Shown here: in pieces, positions 9,234 to 18,417 of the stretch
Layout: every line of letters begins with the position of its first letter
Numbering within the stretch: the stretch's first letter is position 1
NCBI RefSeq assembly: GCF_014698755.1
Contig: NZ_JACJTO010000038.1
Coordinates: 1 to 43,182, forward strand
Origin: Aphanizomenon flos-aquae FACHB-1287
GTDB lineage: Bacteria; Cyanobacteriota; Cyanobacteriia; Cyanobacteriales; Nostocaceae
DNA: 43,182 nt
Direction: 5' to 3'
Notes under the pieces: generated by a model
The model's database searches: none
What the model was told of the DNA's origin: nothing
What the model saw: only the letters and a program-made list of their open reading frames with translations
Translations under genes and position numbers: made by a program

Positions 9234-9395
9234 ATATACCTCGATGTTAGATTGCTAACTGATGATAATGACTATATCTGATTTTTTAGGTTAATTTTTG
9301 GTAAAAGCATCCTTAATATTTAGGTTTGCTATTTAGAATAGACAAAAGACAAAAAAATTACCTCTCATTTAAGATAGATTAACAAATATTAAAAT

Positions 9396-10517
9396 TTATT
9401 TCTCTGTGGCGATAATATGTAAATCTATGTTTTGATTTCTGATTAACTCTAGTAACCGTTGTGTAAAAGAGCGTTTAAAAAATGTTTTCCATCGGGGTTG
9501 ATGACTTTCACCAATAACTATTTGGGTGATATGATGGGTAGCAGCTACTTCAGCGATCGCTTGAGGAATCTTGTTATTTTTAATAATAATAAATTCACCG
9601 CCAAATTCTTGGCATAATTTCTCACAGGTATGAATATGTAAAGTTTCTTGTTTATTGAGAAATCGTTCAGGGTCAGCAATGAATACAGTATATAATTTAG
9701 CGTTCATATAGTTGGCGATTCGTGCCCCACGTCGTAATAATTGAATCGAATTTGGATAAGTAGATATACATATCAAAACTCGTTCATGAACATTCCAATT
9801 TTGCCCAGGAGAGGGGGTGGTATTGGCTTCTTCTTCTAGGGTATCTGCGACTTCTCTTAATGCTAATTCCCGCAAAGCGATGAGATTACGACGCTGAAAA
9901 AAGTTGTCTAAAGATTGTTGAATTTTATCAGGTGTATAAATTTTACCTTCTCGTAATCGTTCTTCTAAGGTTTCTGGAGTAACATCAACTACAACAACAG
10001 CATCAGCTTCATCTAGTAAACGATCTGGAATTCGTTCTCGGACTACGATACCTGTAATTCCTGCTACTAAATCGTTCAAACTTTCTAAATGTTGAATGTT
10101 GACTGTAGAGTAAACATCTATACTGGCTGCTAAAATTAATTCTACATCTTGATAGCGTTTTTCTCTAAGTGAACCGGGGGTATTTGTATGGGCTAATTCA
10201 TCAATTAAAACCAGTTGAGGGGAGCGTTTTAAAATTCCTTCGGTGTCCATTTCTTGAAGGTTGATATTTTTGTGAACAATGGTTTTTTTAGGAATTATCT
10301 CTAATCCTATGGCTTTTGTGGCCGTACCTTTACGTCCATGGGTTTCTAAAACACCAATTACAATATCAATACCTTCTTGTTTAAGTTGGTGTGCTTCTTC
10401 TAGCATTCTGTATGTTTTCCCGACTCCGGGAGCCATTCCAATGAATATTTTATGCTTTCCCCGTCGAGTTGGTGGGGTATGATCATTGTCAGGGACGGGG
10501 GTATTTAGATAAAACAT
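9396..10517 (-). CDS. kdpD: Short KdpD-type sensor (N-terminal domain plus Usp domain, no kinase)
   Basis: The 373-residue protein has the KdpD Walker A motif GMAPGVGKTYRM at residues 27-38, LIDELAHTNTPGS (Walker B region) and DVYSTVNIQHLESLN, then a Usp-like domain from about residue 245 ending with IVIGESHQP. The four-helix membrane part and histidine kinase of full KdpD are missing. Short KdpD proteins of about this size are known from Anabaena kdp operons, so this is the normal cyanobacterial form and not necessarily a truncation. No kdpABC lies in the window. Upstream there are only 6 bases between the ATG and a degenerate CRISPR repeat; GAGG in that repeat is the only Shine-Dalgarno-like sequence, about 14 bases from the ATG. 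Confidence 0.9.
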   Translation of the reverse strand: MFYLNTPVPDNDHTPPTRRGKHKIFIGMAPGVGKTYRMLEEAHQLKQEGIDIVIGVLETHGRKGTATKAIGLEIIPKKTIVHKNINLQEMDTEGILKRSPQLVLIDELAHTNTPGSLREKRYQDVELILAASIDVYSTVNIQHLESLNDLVAGITGIVVRERIPDRLLDEADAVVVVDVTPETLEERLREGKIYTPDKIQQSLDNFFQRRNLIALRELALREVADTLEEEANTTPSPGQNWNVHERVLICISTYPNSIQLLRRGARIANYMNAKLYTVFIADPERFLNKQETLHIHTCEKLCQEFGGEFIIIKNNKIPQAIAEVAATHHITQIVIGESHQPRWKTFFKRSFTQRLLELIRNQNIDLHIIATEK

Positions 10518-10523
10518 GATTTT

Positions 10524-13500
10524 GTTTGAATCCTCAATTATCTTAATTAGTAATTGTCACAATCTGCTTGATTTGATTTATTGTAATTCGTTTCAATCCT
10601 CAATATTTAAATCCTCAATGTTTCAATCCTCAATTACCTTAAATAGTAATTGTCACTTGGGATTTTTTCCATAATATCATAAAAACTATGTTTCAATCCT
10701 CAATTACCTTAAATAGTAATTGTCACAAAAGTGGCATATCGGTTAGCATAACAAGTTGTTTCAATCCTCAATTACCTTAAATAGTAATTGTCACAATTAC
10801 TCCTAAACTTAAAAAACTTGATTTACTTGTTTCAATCCTCAATTACCTTAAATAGTAATTGTCACCGCGGAACATTTTATTTTCTTCTGGATTAGTAGAA
10901 GTTTCAATCCTCAATTACCTTAAATAGTAATTGTCACCGGAAGAAAAGATTTAAAATGGTAAAAAGAAACAAAAAGTTTCAATCCTCAATTACCTTAAAT
11001 AGTAATTGTCACTTAAAGATCCCGGCAGCGAAGCTGGTCCATCTTTCGTTTCAATCCTCAATTACCTTAAATAGTAATTGTCACGCCTTTTGCCAGAAAT
11101 TAGATCATCCTTTGAATTGTTTCAATCCTCAATTACCTTAAATAGTAATTGTCACCTGGTTAATGCGCGATCGCTCTTGCGTAGAAGAATTAAGTTTCAA
11201 TCCTCAATTACCTTAAATAGTAATTGTCACTGGTTCTCAGGACTGCGGTGGCGACTTTGACGGTGACGGAAGTTTCAATCCTCAATTACCTTAAATAGTA
11301 ATTGTCACTTGCGCCACACAAATAAGATATTGCTTTCGATGCCGGTTTCAATCCTCAATTACCTTAAATAGTAATTGTCACAATGGTACAAAAATATAAA
11401 CAGAAAAAAGATAATTACGTTTCAATCCTCAATTACCTTAAATAGTAATTGTCACACCAAAATGTTTGTTAATAGCTTCAGTAGCGAAATTCAAGTTTCA
11501 ATCCTCAATTACCTTAAATAGTAATTGTCACTAGAAACATCTGCGGTAATTTGTTCAATCACAATCTGTTTCAATCCTCAATTACCTTAAATAGTAATTG
11601 TCACTTTCAGAGTCATAATTAGCGATCGCGTATTTAACGTTTCAATCCTCAATTACCTTAAATAGTAATTGTCACGATTGGCTCTCTAAAAATTTAGTCT
11701 GTCGGTATATTGGTTTCAATCCTCAATTACCTTAAATAGTAATTGTCACCAGTATACGGTAAACCTGGTAGTAGTAAATCTCATTTTTCGTTTCAATCCT
11801 CAATTACCTTAAATAGTAATTGTCACCTTTGGGCTCTAACCTTGCCCTCGAACTTTATTCGTTTCAATCCTCAATTACCTTAAATAGTAATTGTCACTTT
11901 GCAGGTATCCATGCCATCTTGCCACCCTCTTGTTTCAATCCTCAATTACCTTAAATAGTAATTGTCACTTCCATTTTCATTCTTTTACCATCTTTTCGAG
12001 AAAAGTTTCAATCCTCAATTACCTTAAATAGTAATTGTCACTATTTTTTCACCCCTGAAAATTTTCAGATTTGGTTTCAATCCTCAATTACCTTAAATAG
12101 TAATTGTCACATGTTCTTCTGTCATTTCTTCAGGTCTAAATGCCGTTTCAATCCTCAATTACCTTAAATAGTAATTGTCACCCCAGTGGTAAGCGCTCCT
12201 AATAAGGGTGTATCCCGTTTCAATCCTCAATTACCTTAAATAGTAATTGTCACCCCAGCCGGGTCATGGTAGCGTTAATCTCCGCACTGTTTCAATCCTC
12301 AATTACCTTAAATAGTAATTGTCACCTTAAATCAGAAGTTTTCTTCCCAATCTCTGGTAAGTTTCAATCCTCAATTACCTTAAATAGTAATTGTCACTTT
12401 ATCTTCAGCCTTAGAAGCAACAAAAATAGCAGGTTTCAATCCTCAATTACCTTAAATAGTAATTGTCACGCCTACTAAAATGATAAGTATTTTCAGGCAG
12501 TTTAGTTTCAATCCTCAATTACCTTAAATAGTAATTGTCACCAACAACAGAATCGCTTTTCTCCTTTACATTTTCTTGTGTTTCAATCCTCAATTACCTT
12601 AAATAGTAATTGTCACAGGCGAATGCAGCAGAATTAGAAAAAAAAGTAAGTTTCAATCCTCAATTACCTTAAATAGTAATTGTCACGATTTGAAATCCAA
12701 GAAGCATATTTATCTTGTTCGAGTTTCAATCCTCAATTACCTTAAATAGTAATTGTCACTTGAGATATGCAAAGTAAAATACTTTTCATATGTCGGTTTC
12801 AATCCTCAATTACCTTAAATAGTAATTGTCACAAATCTCTCTGTCTTTACCCCAAAAATTCACCGTAGGTTTCAATCCTCAATTACCTTAAATAGTAATT
12901 GTCACATTCCTTCGCTGCTTTCATAATATCGTTTTGTTCTCTGTTTCAATCCTCAATTACCTTAAATAGTAATTGTCACTGGTTCTTATAGAGGTCTAGA
13001 AATTTATGCTACCGTTTCAATCCTCAATTACCTTAAATAGTAATTGTCACTATACATCTCCCAATCCTCTCTAATAGGGACTATGTTTCAATCCTCAATT
13101 ACCTTAAATAGTAATTGTCACGTTTTTACCCGCATAAATTATTAGGTTTGCCGTTTCAATCCTCAATTACCTTAAATAGTAATTGTCACTTGCAATCGCC
13201 CGTAAGCAAGCTTGGATTTGATTTTTGATGTTTCAATCCTCAATTACCTTAAATAGTAATTGTCACTTTTCATTTCTTGCTGGATCTCTGGATAATATTG
13301 CGTTTCAATCCTCAATTACCTTAAATAGTAATTGTCACTCCCACCAGAAGGTGGTGCAGACTTACCTGTGTTTCAATCCTCAATTACCTTAAATAGTAAT
13401 TGTCACAAAAATGGCCAATATACTCATTACTTAAATAAGGTTTCAATCCTCAATTACCTTAAATAGTAATTGTCACAAAGAACCACACCCAACATAAGGA

Positions 13501-14643
13501 AGCCTGTAGCAAGTTTCAATCCTCAATTACCTTAAATAGTAATTGTCACTTGCGGTGAGCAAAGCCTAAGGAATTTAAATGAAGCTTTGGTTTCAATCCT
13601 CAATTACCTTAAATAGTAATTGTCACTACTCTCAAAAGACGCGGGAATTGCTCACGGGACGTTTCAATCCTCAATTACCTTAAATAGTAATTGTCACTTT
13701 TTATTCATTCTTCTAATATCTGCTATAATTTTCGGCCGTTTCAATCCTCAATTACCTTAAATAGTAATTGTCACCTGCTGAAAATTCAGAAAGCTACAAA
13801 GTTCAGTCAATTGTTTCAATCCTCAATTACCTTAAATAGTAATTGTCACTCCCCTGCTTGACCCTGTACTTAGCTGGTTTTTCGGTTTCAATCCTCAATT
13901 ACCTTAAATAGTAATTGTCACTATTAGCTAATCCTGTACCATAAATTCTAAAGAAATGTTTCAATCCTCAATTACCTTAAATAGTAATTGTCACAAAGCC
14001 TCTTGGATAGAGGCGATCGCATCCTTAATTAGTTTCAATCCTCAATTACCTTAAATAGTAATTGTCACATCCTATTCTAAATTTCTCAGAGTCCATCAAG
14101 TGTTTCAATCCTCAATTACCTTAAATAGTAATTGTCACTTCCTGTTTAGTGCTTGGCAGTGCATCTTAGCCTCCGTTTCAATCCTCAATTACCTTAAATA
14201 GTAATTGTCACAAATTTCTTTGTTATCTGCTGTTGACTTTAATAGTTTCAATCCTCAATTACCTTAAATAGTAATTGTCACTCCATTATGCAGTTCTAAC
14301 AAATAATTTGGCTGTAGTTTCAATCCTCAATTACCTTAAATAGTAATTGTCACTTTGGGATTGAAGAATTTGTGGGGTTTTGTGGACAGTTTCAATCCTC
14401 AATTACCTTAAATAGTAATTGTCACCTGCACAACAAATGGAAGACATGCCACCATATTGTGTTTCAATCCTCAATTACCTTAAATAGTAATTGTCACGCT
14501 TTTAGCTTCTGATTATCGAGAATTCCTTTTTTGTTTCAATCCTCAATTACCTTAAATAGTAATTGTCACAAATCATATCAAAAGGAAATTTATTTTTCCA
14601 AGCAGGGTTTCAATCCTCAATTACCTTAAATAGTAATTGTCAC
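10524..14643 (-). CRISPR. Type I-C-linked CRISPR array, 56 intact repeats plus degenerate trailer
   Basis: Fifty-six 37-base repeats, starting GTTTCAATCCTCAATTACC and ending AAATAGTAATTGTCAC on plus, run from 10620 to 14643 with 55 spacers of about 31-41 bases (mean period 72.5). All 56 look identical by eye. At the low-coordinate end there is a partial copy (10590-10619) and a degenerate copy at 10524-10560 with three changes. On the minus strand the repeat ends in ATTGAAAC, the usual type I 5' handle, and has a 7-bp stem CAATTAC/GTAATTG. With degeneracy at the low end and cas7 at the high end, transcription should be on minus from about 14.65 kb. No spacer was seen twice; several contain GCGATCGC. 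Confidence 0.98.
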
Positions 14644-14871
14644 AGCGGGCCGGGGAAACCCTTGGAAATAGGAGATTTCCAGAATGATTTGCGCGGGTGT
14701 TCAGATAATACCCCATTCCAGTCCCAAGAGCAAGAGCAAAAAACGCTGTAACCCTTACAGCATAAGGTGCGCGGGCATTTTAAATTACCCATGTCCTGAA
14801 ATCCATACATTGCAAGAGTTTCCAGCTTAATCATACTCATTCCGACTTAACACCTAACCATCCGCGCATTT
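14644..14871 (-). promoter_or_regulatory. CRISPR leader region between cas7 and the array
   Basis: This 228-base stretch lies at the conserved-repeat end of the array, where the leader and pre-crRNA promoter should be. Visible structure: the 7-bp palindrome GCTGTAA-CCC-TTACAGC at 14745-14761; GGAAAT/ATTTCC around 5 bases at 14664-14680; and a direct repeat TGCGCGGG at 14690 and 14768, with a related CCGCGCATTT near 14864. These could bind a regulator or integration host-like factor; no function is shown. Local GC content is higher than in the array. Confidence 0.6.
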
Positions 14872-15741
14872 TTAATCCAACCTTGTCAAAATCACACCAT
14901 CAGGTAGTTTAAATTCATCATCAAGCACCACCTGATAATCAGCAAAACTACGGGGTACATCAACATTAGACTTAATTTGCAGCTTATCAAACAACTTATG
15001 TACAGGAGCATTACCATATTTACTGGCATGACTAAATACATATAATCCACGACAAGCCATAAAACCCCGTGCAGAAGAGCGGTCAAACTCCCAAGCCTTA
15101 ATTAAAGCTTCCCAAAACAATTCTAAATCACGTTCAGTCACACAACCAGATTTTTCCGCCAAATGGGGATTATAAAAAACATGAGATTTATACAAACCAT
15201 AGGGTAAAACCTCCTTTCTCCCCATAGTTTTATTGTCCTTACCTTCTTTTTCGCTAGTAGCAGCACAGCGGGTAATGCTTACAGATTGAGGAAAAACAGG
15301 GTCAATACTACGAGAAAAACTAATTTGCATAGGTCCCCAAACTTGACCAGCTTTTAAACCAGTAGACAACACTCCTCCAAACATTCTTAAATCATAAAAG
15401 TTTTGTTGCATCCATTTTCCAACTTCTAATTGTTGTTCTGGAGTTCCTTCTTTTTCTGGTAAACCTACACCTACATAACCTCGGCGAATTTTCTCATTTA
15501 AAACACTTCCTTCTTCCACAAATATTTTATATTTTTCTGGTGTGGTTTCATCCTTACCAACCATTTCTACATAGTTTCTGACCTTGCGTTTTAAACAAGC
15601 ATCTGTTACTAAACCTTGATTAGTTTGGGGGTCAATTCTCGGTTGATTTCCTGCATCTGGATCACCATTAGGATTACCATCAAGACAGTCAAATAATAAA
15701 ATTGCATCGTGTTTTTTGGTGGGGTCTAAATGTAAAGTCAT
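14872..15741 (-). CDS. cas7: Type I-C Cascade backbone protein Cas7 (Csd2)
   Basis: Cas7 forms the helical backbone along the crRNA. The N-terminal signature LLFDCLDGNPNGDPDAGNQP is that of Csd2, followed by LVTDACLKRKVRNYVE, which fixes the subtype as I-C despite the 37-base repeat. Later segments FGGVLSTG, GPMQISFSRSIDPVFPQSVSI and SSARGFMACRGLYVF also match the family. Length (289 residues) is normal. It is the last cas gene on this strand, 148 bases after the cas8c remnant and next to the leader; cas4, cas1 and cas2, which normally follow, are absent. Confidence 0.95.
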   Translation of the reverse strand: MTLHLDPTKKHDAILLFDCLDGNPNGDPDAGNQPRIDPQTNQGLVTDACLKRKVRNYVEMVGKDETTPEKYKIFVEEGSVLNEKIRRGYVGVGLPEKEGTPEQQLEVGKWMQQNFYDLRMFGGVLSTGLKAGQVWGPMQISFSRSIDPVFPQSVSITRCAATSEKEGKDNKTMGRKEVLPYGLYKSHVFYNPHLAEKSGCVTERDLELFWEALIKAWEFDRSSARGFMACRGLYVFSHASKYGNAPVHKLFDKLQIKSNVDVPRSFADYQVVLDDEFKLPDGVILTRLD

Positions 15742-15889
15742 GATTTTTGTTCCTGTGATTTTTTTAGGTTTTTAGCAAGTTGAGAAAGTAGAGATTTGGA
15801 AATTCTAGACTTTAAAGAGATAAAAAATTATTTTTTATCATCTTCAAAAAAATTTCATGTCATTGATTTATGTCCATAATTAGCCATTT

Positions 15890-17104
15890 TTATTGTTCAG
15901 ATTTATCTTTAGGTTTAAAAAATTCGGCTCTTTTTTGCCACCAACCTTGAAAAAACAGAGCTTGAGATTTTAAATCTAGAACTTCTGGTAGCACAGAAAT
16001 ATCAAAATTCTCAAATTCTTCAGCTAGTAATAGCTTAATATATTTACTCTTTTCGGCTTCTAAATGATAATGAGTACAACCATGACAAAGCCGAGCGAAA
16101 ACTTGAGTAGGAGTGGAAGATAAAGCCTTGAGACTACGCATGACATTAGTATTATCTTCAGTCATACTTTGAGCATTAACTTGAGATTGGTGCATTAAAA
16201 ATGCAATTCTTCCTAATGTGTAAGCGGTATTCAAGCCAGGATGATCTGTGGGATACTTCATGTTATTGGTTGCTAAATAAAGTAATAAACCTTGTAGTCT
16301 AGGAAAGTAGAAATGTTTTCTAGATTGAGACGGGAAAGGATGAAAAGATTTTTCACTACATATCCTATCAATGATTCTGTAAGCGTATTCGTCAGGTAAT
16401 TTTTCACCCAAAAAAGCGGCTTTAATTAAAGCTGTCGCTATCCTGTCGGTGTTTTCCTTACTATGGTTTAAAAAAGCAGTATTACACAACATCCAAATAG
16501 GAACAGGTGACAAATTATTAACTTGCTGACATTGTATAAACTGTTGAAGAGAATCTTTAATTTTTTGGGTGGTAATTTCACTCCAACTACTAACAGAGAT
16601 TCTCCCTTTATTACCTTTAAGAACCGCTAAATAAAACTTGCTAGATTTGATATCCTCCAAATTAAATTTTTTAGGACTATGGGGACTAGCAAAGATAGAT
16701 TCAAAAGAGGGATTTTCCCAAATTTCAGGATTAATTCCTTCTCCTTCTTCTTCACCCCAATAGACAAAAACCTGACCCCCTAATTTATAGTGGTTTGTGT
16801 GAGAATTTAGTAAAAAATCCAAAGCTTTATGAAATCTCACAGCACTGGTAAAACCAATGGGGGCGTTAATATTTCCATCCCATCCATAAGACTGATAAGC
16901 AACTTTATCAAAACTACTAATAGCCGCTCCATAAGCCATAGAACCGGGAACACCTTTAACCATCATAGGCATTTTTCGCCCCATTGTTGGGGTCTTTTCA
17001 CCTGTTAATAAACAAACACCATCAATGCAGAAGTGTTGAATGTTAAGATTTTGAGGATTGTGTCCAAGTTGTGCATTGGTATTGGTGATACCAAATTTGA
17101 TCAA
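15890..17104 (-). pseudogene. cas8c: cas8c (csd1), C-terminal part after the insertion
   Basis: This reading frame (404 residues from a TTG inside the inserted element) carries the C-terminal two-thirds of Csd1/Cas8c: IDGVCLLTGEKTPTMG, MVKGVPGSMAYGAAISSFD, INAPIGFTSAVRFHKALDFLL and the helical end with GLNTAYTLGRIAFLMHQSQ. It is in the same frame as the N-terminal piece and separated from it by TGA, TAG and TAA, all inside a 165-bp insertion. Deleting the insertion plus one 9-bp duplicate restores one 554-residue Csd1. In type I-C a small Cas11c is made from an internal start in the 3' part of cas8c; that part is intact. Whether the two halves can work together is unknown. Confidence 0.88.
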
Positions 17105-17192
17105 TTAATGACTCTATTCTCAATAGACAATGGATTTTACCTGGGTAAAACGCAAAGATTGTAAAGTTTTATTGCAGGATTCAACACTTGTG
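17028..17192. mobile_element. 165-bp MITE-like insertion in cas8c with 9-bp target duplication
   Basis: The element starts CAGAAGTGTTGAAT (17028-17041) and ends ATTCAACACTTGTG (17179-17192); these are terminal inverted repeats matching at 13 of 14 positions. It is flanked on both sides by CCATCAATG (17019-17027 and 17193-17201), a perfect 9-bp direct repeat. It holds no complete gene, so it is non-autonomous. Its length, 165 bases, plus 9 is divisible by three. On the coding strand it introduces three in-frame stops. The parent IS family is not identified; families that duplicate 9 bp (such as IS1, IS903-type and IS4-type) are candidates. Confidence 0.88.
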
Positions 17193-17728
17193 CCATCAAT
17201 GGTATCTTGTTTACTAGCATAATAATTAGACCACCATTTTTTAATTGCGGGAATTTTAGTGATTTGTCCACCATTAAACATGAATACAAATCTATCCCGA
17301 TACCATTCTATATTTGCTGCTGGAGGATAGGCTATTACTAACTCTGCTGTGATTTTTTCCACAGTTGTATTAGTGACAAAATCATAAACAGCTTTTACAG
17401 CTTCATGATTAGTTTCTTGCAAACATCTTCCTAGAAGTTGTAGATACAAATCATGACGTTTTTCACCTCTGTCTCCAGCCCCAAAAACATATTCTCCCCC
17501 ATCATCAATTAATAGGGTTTCATCACCATTACGGCGCAAATCAGGGACTAGTATTTTTTTGCCGAATTTAGGTTTACTTTTATCACTTTTTCCTGGTGTT
17601 TCTAATACCATAAAAGTCTCTAAACTTAAATCAATTTGCCAATGACAAATACATTCACTAAAACCTGTTGGTGTGAGTTTATCATCCTGTTCTAAAGCAA
17701 TTCCTAGTTGATTTAATTCCTGTAACAT
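17120..17728 (-). pseudogene. cas8c: cas8c (csd1), N-terminal part before the insertion
   Basis: The 202-residue piece opens MLQELNQLGIALEQDDKLTP, the usual Csd1 N-terminus, and contains LVPDLRRNG and the segment YRDRFVFMFNGGQ, ending natively at KKWWSNYYASKQDTIDG. The last residues, from Thr after IDG onward, and the TGA stop come from the inserted element. In type I-C the Cas8c N-terminal domain recognises the PAM, so cutting it from the rest should impair interference unless the fragments associate. The start overlaps the cas5 stop by 16 bases, so it is translationally coupled to cas5. Confidence 0.88.
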
Positions 17729-18378
17729 ACTAGCCCATCTCTCATGACAAAGTGAGCAAATTCAGTAACAACATTACCCTTGACAAATCCCTCCGCAGTG
17801 CGCCAAGAAATAGCCCCTTTTTTATCAGGAATAAAGTGCATTTGTTTAGGCATTAATCCTAAATCAATTTCTCCTTTTAACTCTGGTGCGGGTTGATCTT
17901 CTGGGAGGGGAAAACCAAAATAAGCAATGTATTCTCGACAGCCAAAATAGGGCTGTTTAAAACATTGTCCTTTCTCAATTCTGCGCTTTATTTGAGCCGC
18001 ATATTTATTAGATAAATCTTCCTCTGTTTGTAAATCAAAGTTGAAATCAATGATATAGGCTATATCACGCAATATGACATGATTCCTTTGAGCGCGATCT
18101 CCTACGGCTGTGTATCCGCCTATACCATCATTTTTTATCCATTTTTTAACATTTCCATAGATTTGTTTGGACTGCACCATGTTACGCTGTATTGTAAATG
18201 TACTAATCGGATTCAAGACTATAATGTGATTGATTTTGTATTTAATCTCTGGTTTCCAGAAAATAGATTCCAGTACACCAATAGCCGCAGTAAAGGGCAT
18301 TACTTGGTAGCTGTGCGGTTCAGCCTTAAATTCTGGTCTTGTAAATAATGCCCACTCACCCCATAACTTAATCTGCAT
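17713..18378 (-). CDS. cas5: Type I-C crRNA-processing protein Cas5c (Cas5d)
   Basis: The 221-residue protein starts IKLWGEWALFTRPEFKAEPHSY and continues MPFTAAIGVLESIFWKPEIKY, the signature of Cas5 subtype I-C. In I-C systems, which lack Cas6, Cas5 cuts pre-crRNA in the repeat stem and then caps the crRNA 5' handle. The C-terminal half (CFKQPYFGCREYIAYF) matches the family. It heads the minus-strand cas operon and lies only 39 bases from the divergent cas3 start; no obvious Shine-Dalgarno precedes its ATG. Confidence 0.95.
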   Translation of the reverse strand: MQIKLWGEWALFTRPEFKAEPHSYQVMPFTAAIGVLESIFWKPEIKYKINHIIVLNPISTFTIQRNMVQSKQIYGNVKKWIKNDGIGGYTAVGDRAQRNHVILRDIAYIIDFNFDLQTEEDLSNKYAAQIKRRIEKGQCFKQPYFGCREYIAYFGFPLPEDQPAPELKGEIDLGLMPKQMHFIPDKKGAISWRTAEGFVKGNVVTEFAHFVMRDGLVCYRN

Positions 18379-18417
18379 AGTCTAGACTAAATTTTTTCAA
18401 TTAAAAGTTAACACATA

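Noticed and set aside
9396-10517. kdpD as a pseudogene cut by the CRISPR array
   Set aside because: The N-terminus and Walker motifs are complete, and short kinase-less KdpD is normal in Anabaena-type cyanobacteria.
10956-12478. Several small plus-strand open frames inside the CRISPR array
   Set aside because: Their translations are just the repeat (FQSSITLNSNCH) joined to spacers.
10524-14643. Reading the CRISPR as a type I-D or I-B array from its 37-base repeat
   Set aside because: Csd2-type Cas7, Csd1-type Cas8 and Cas5c are all I-C; no cas10d, cas6 or cas8b is present.
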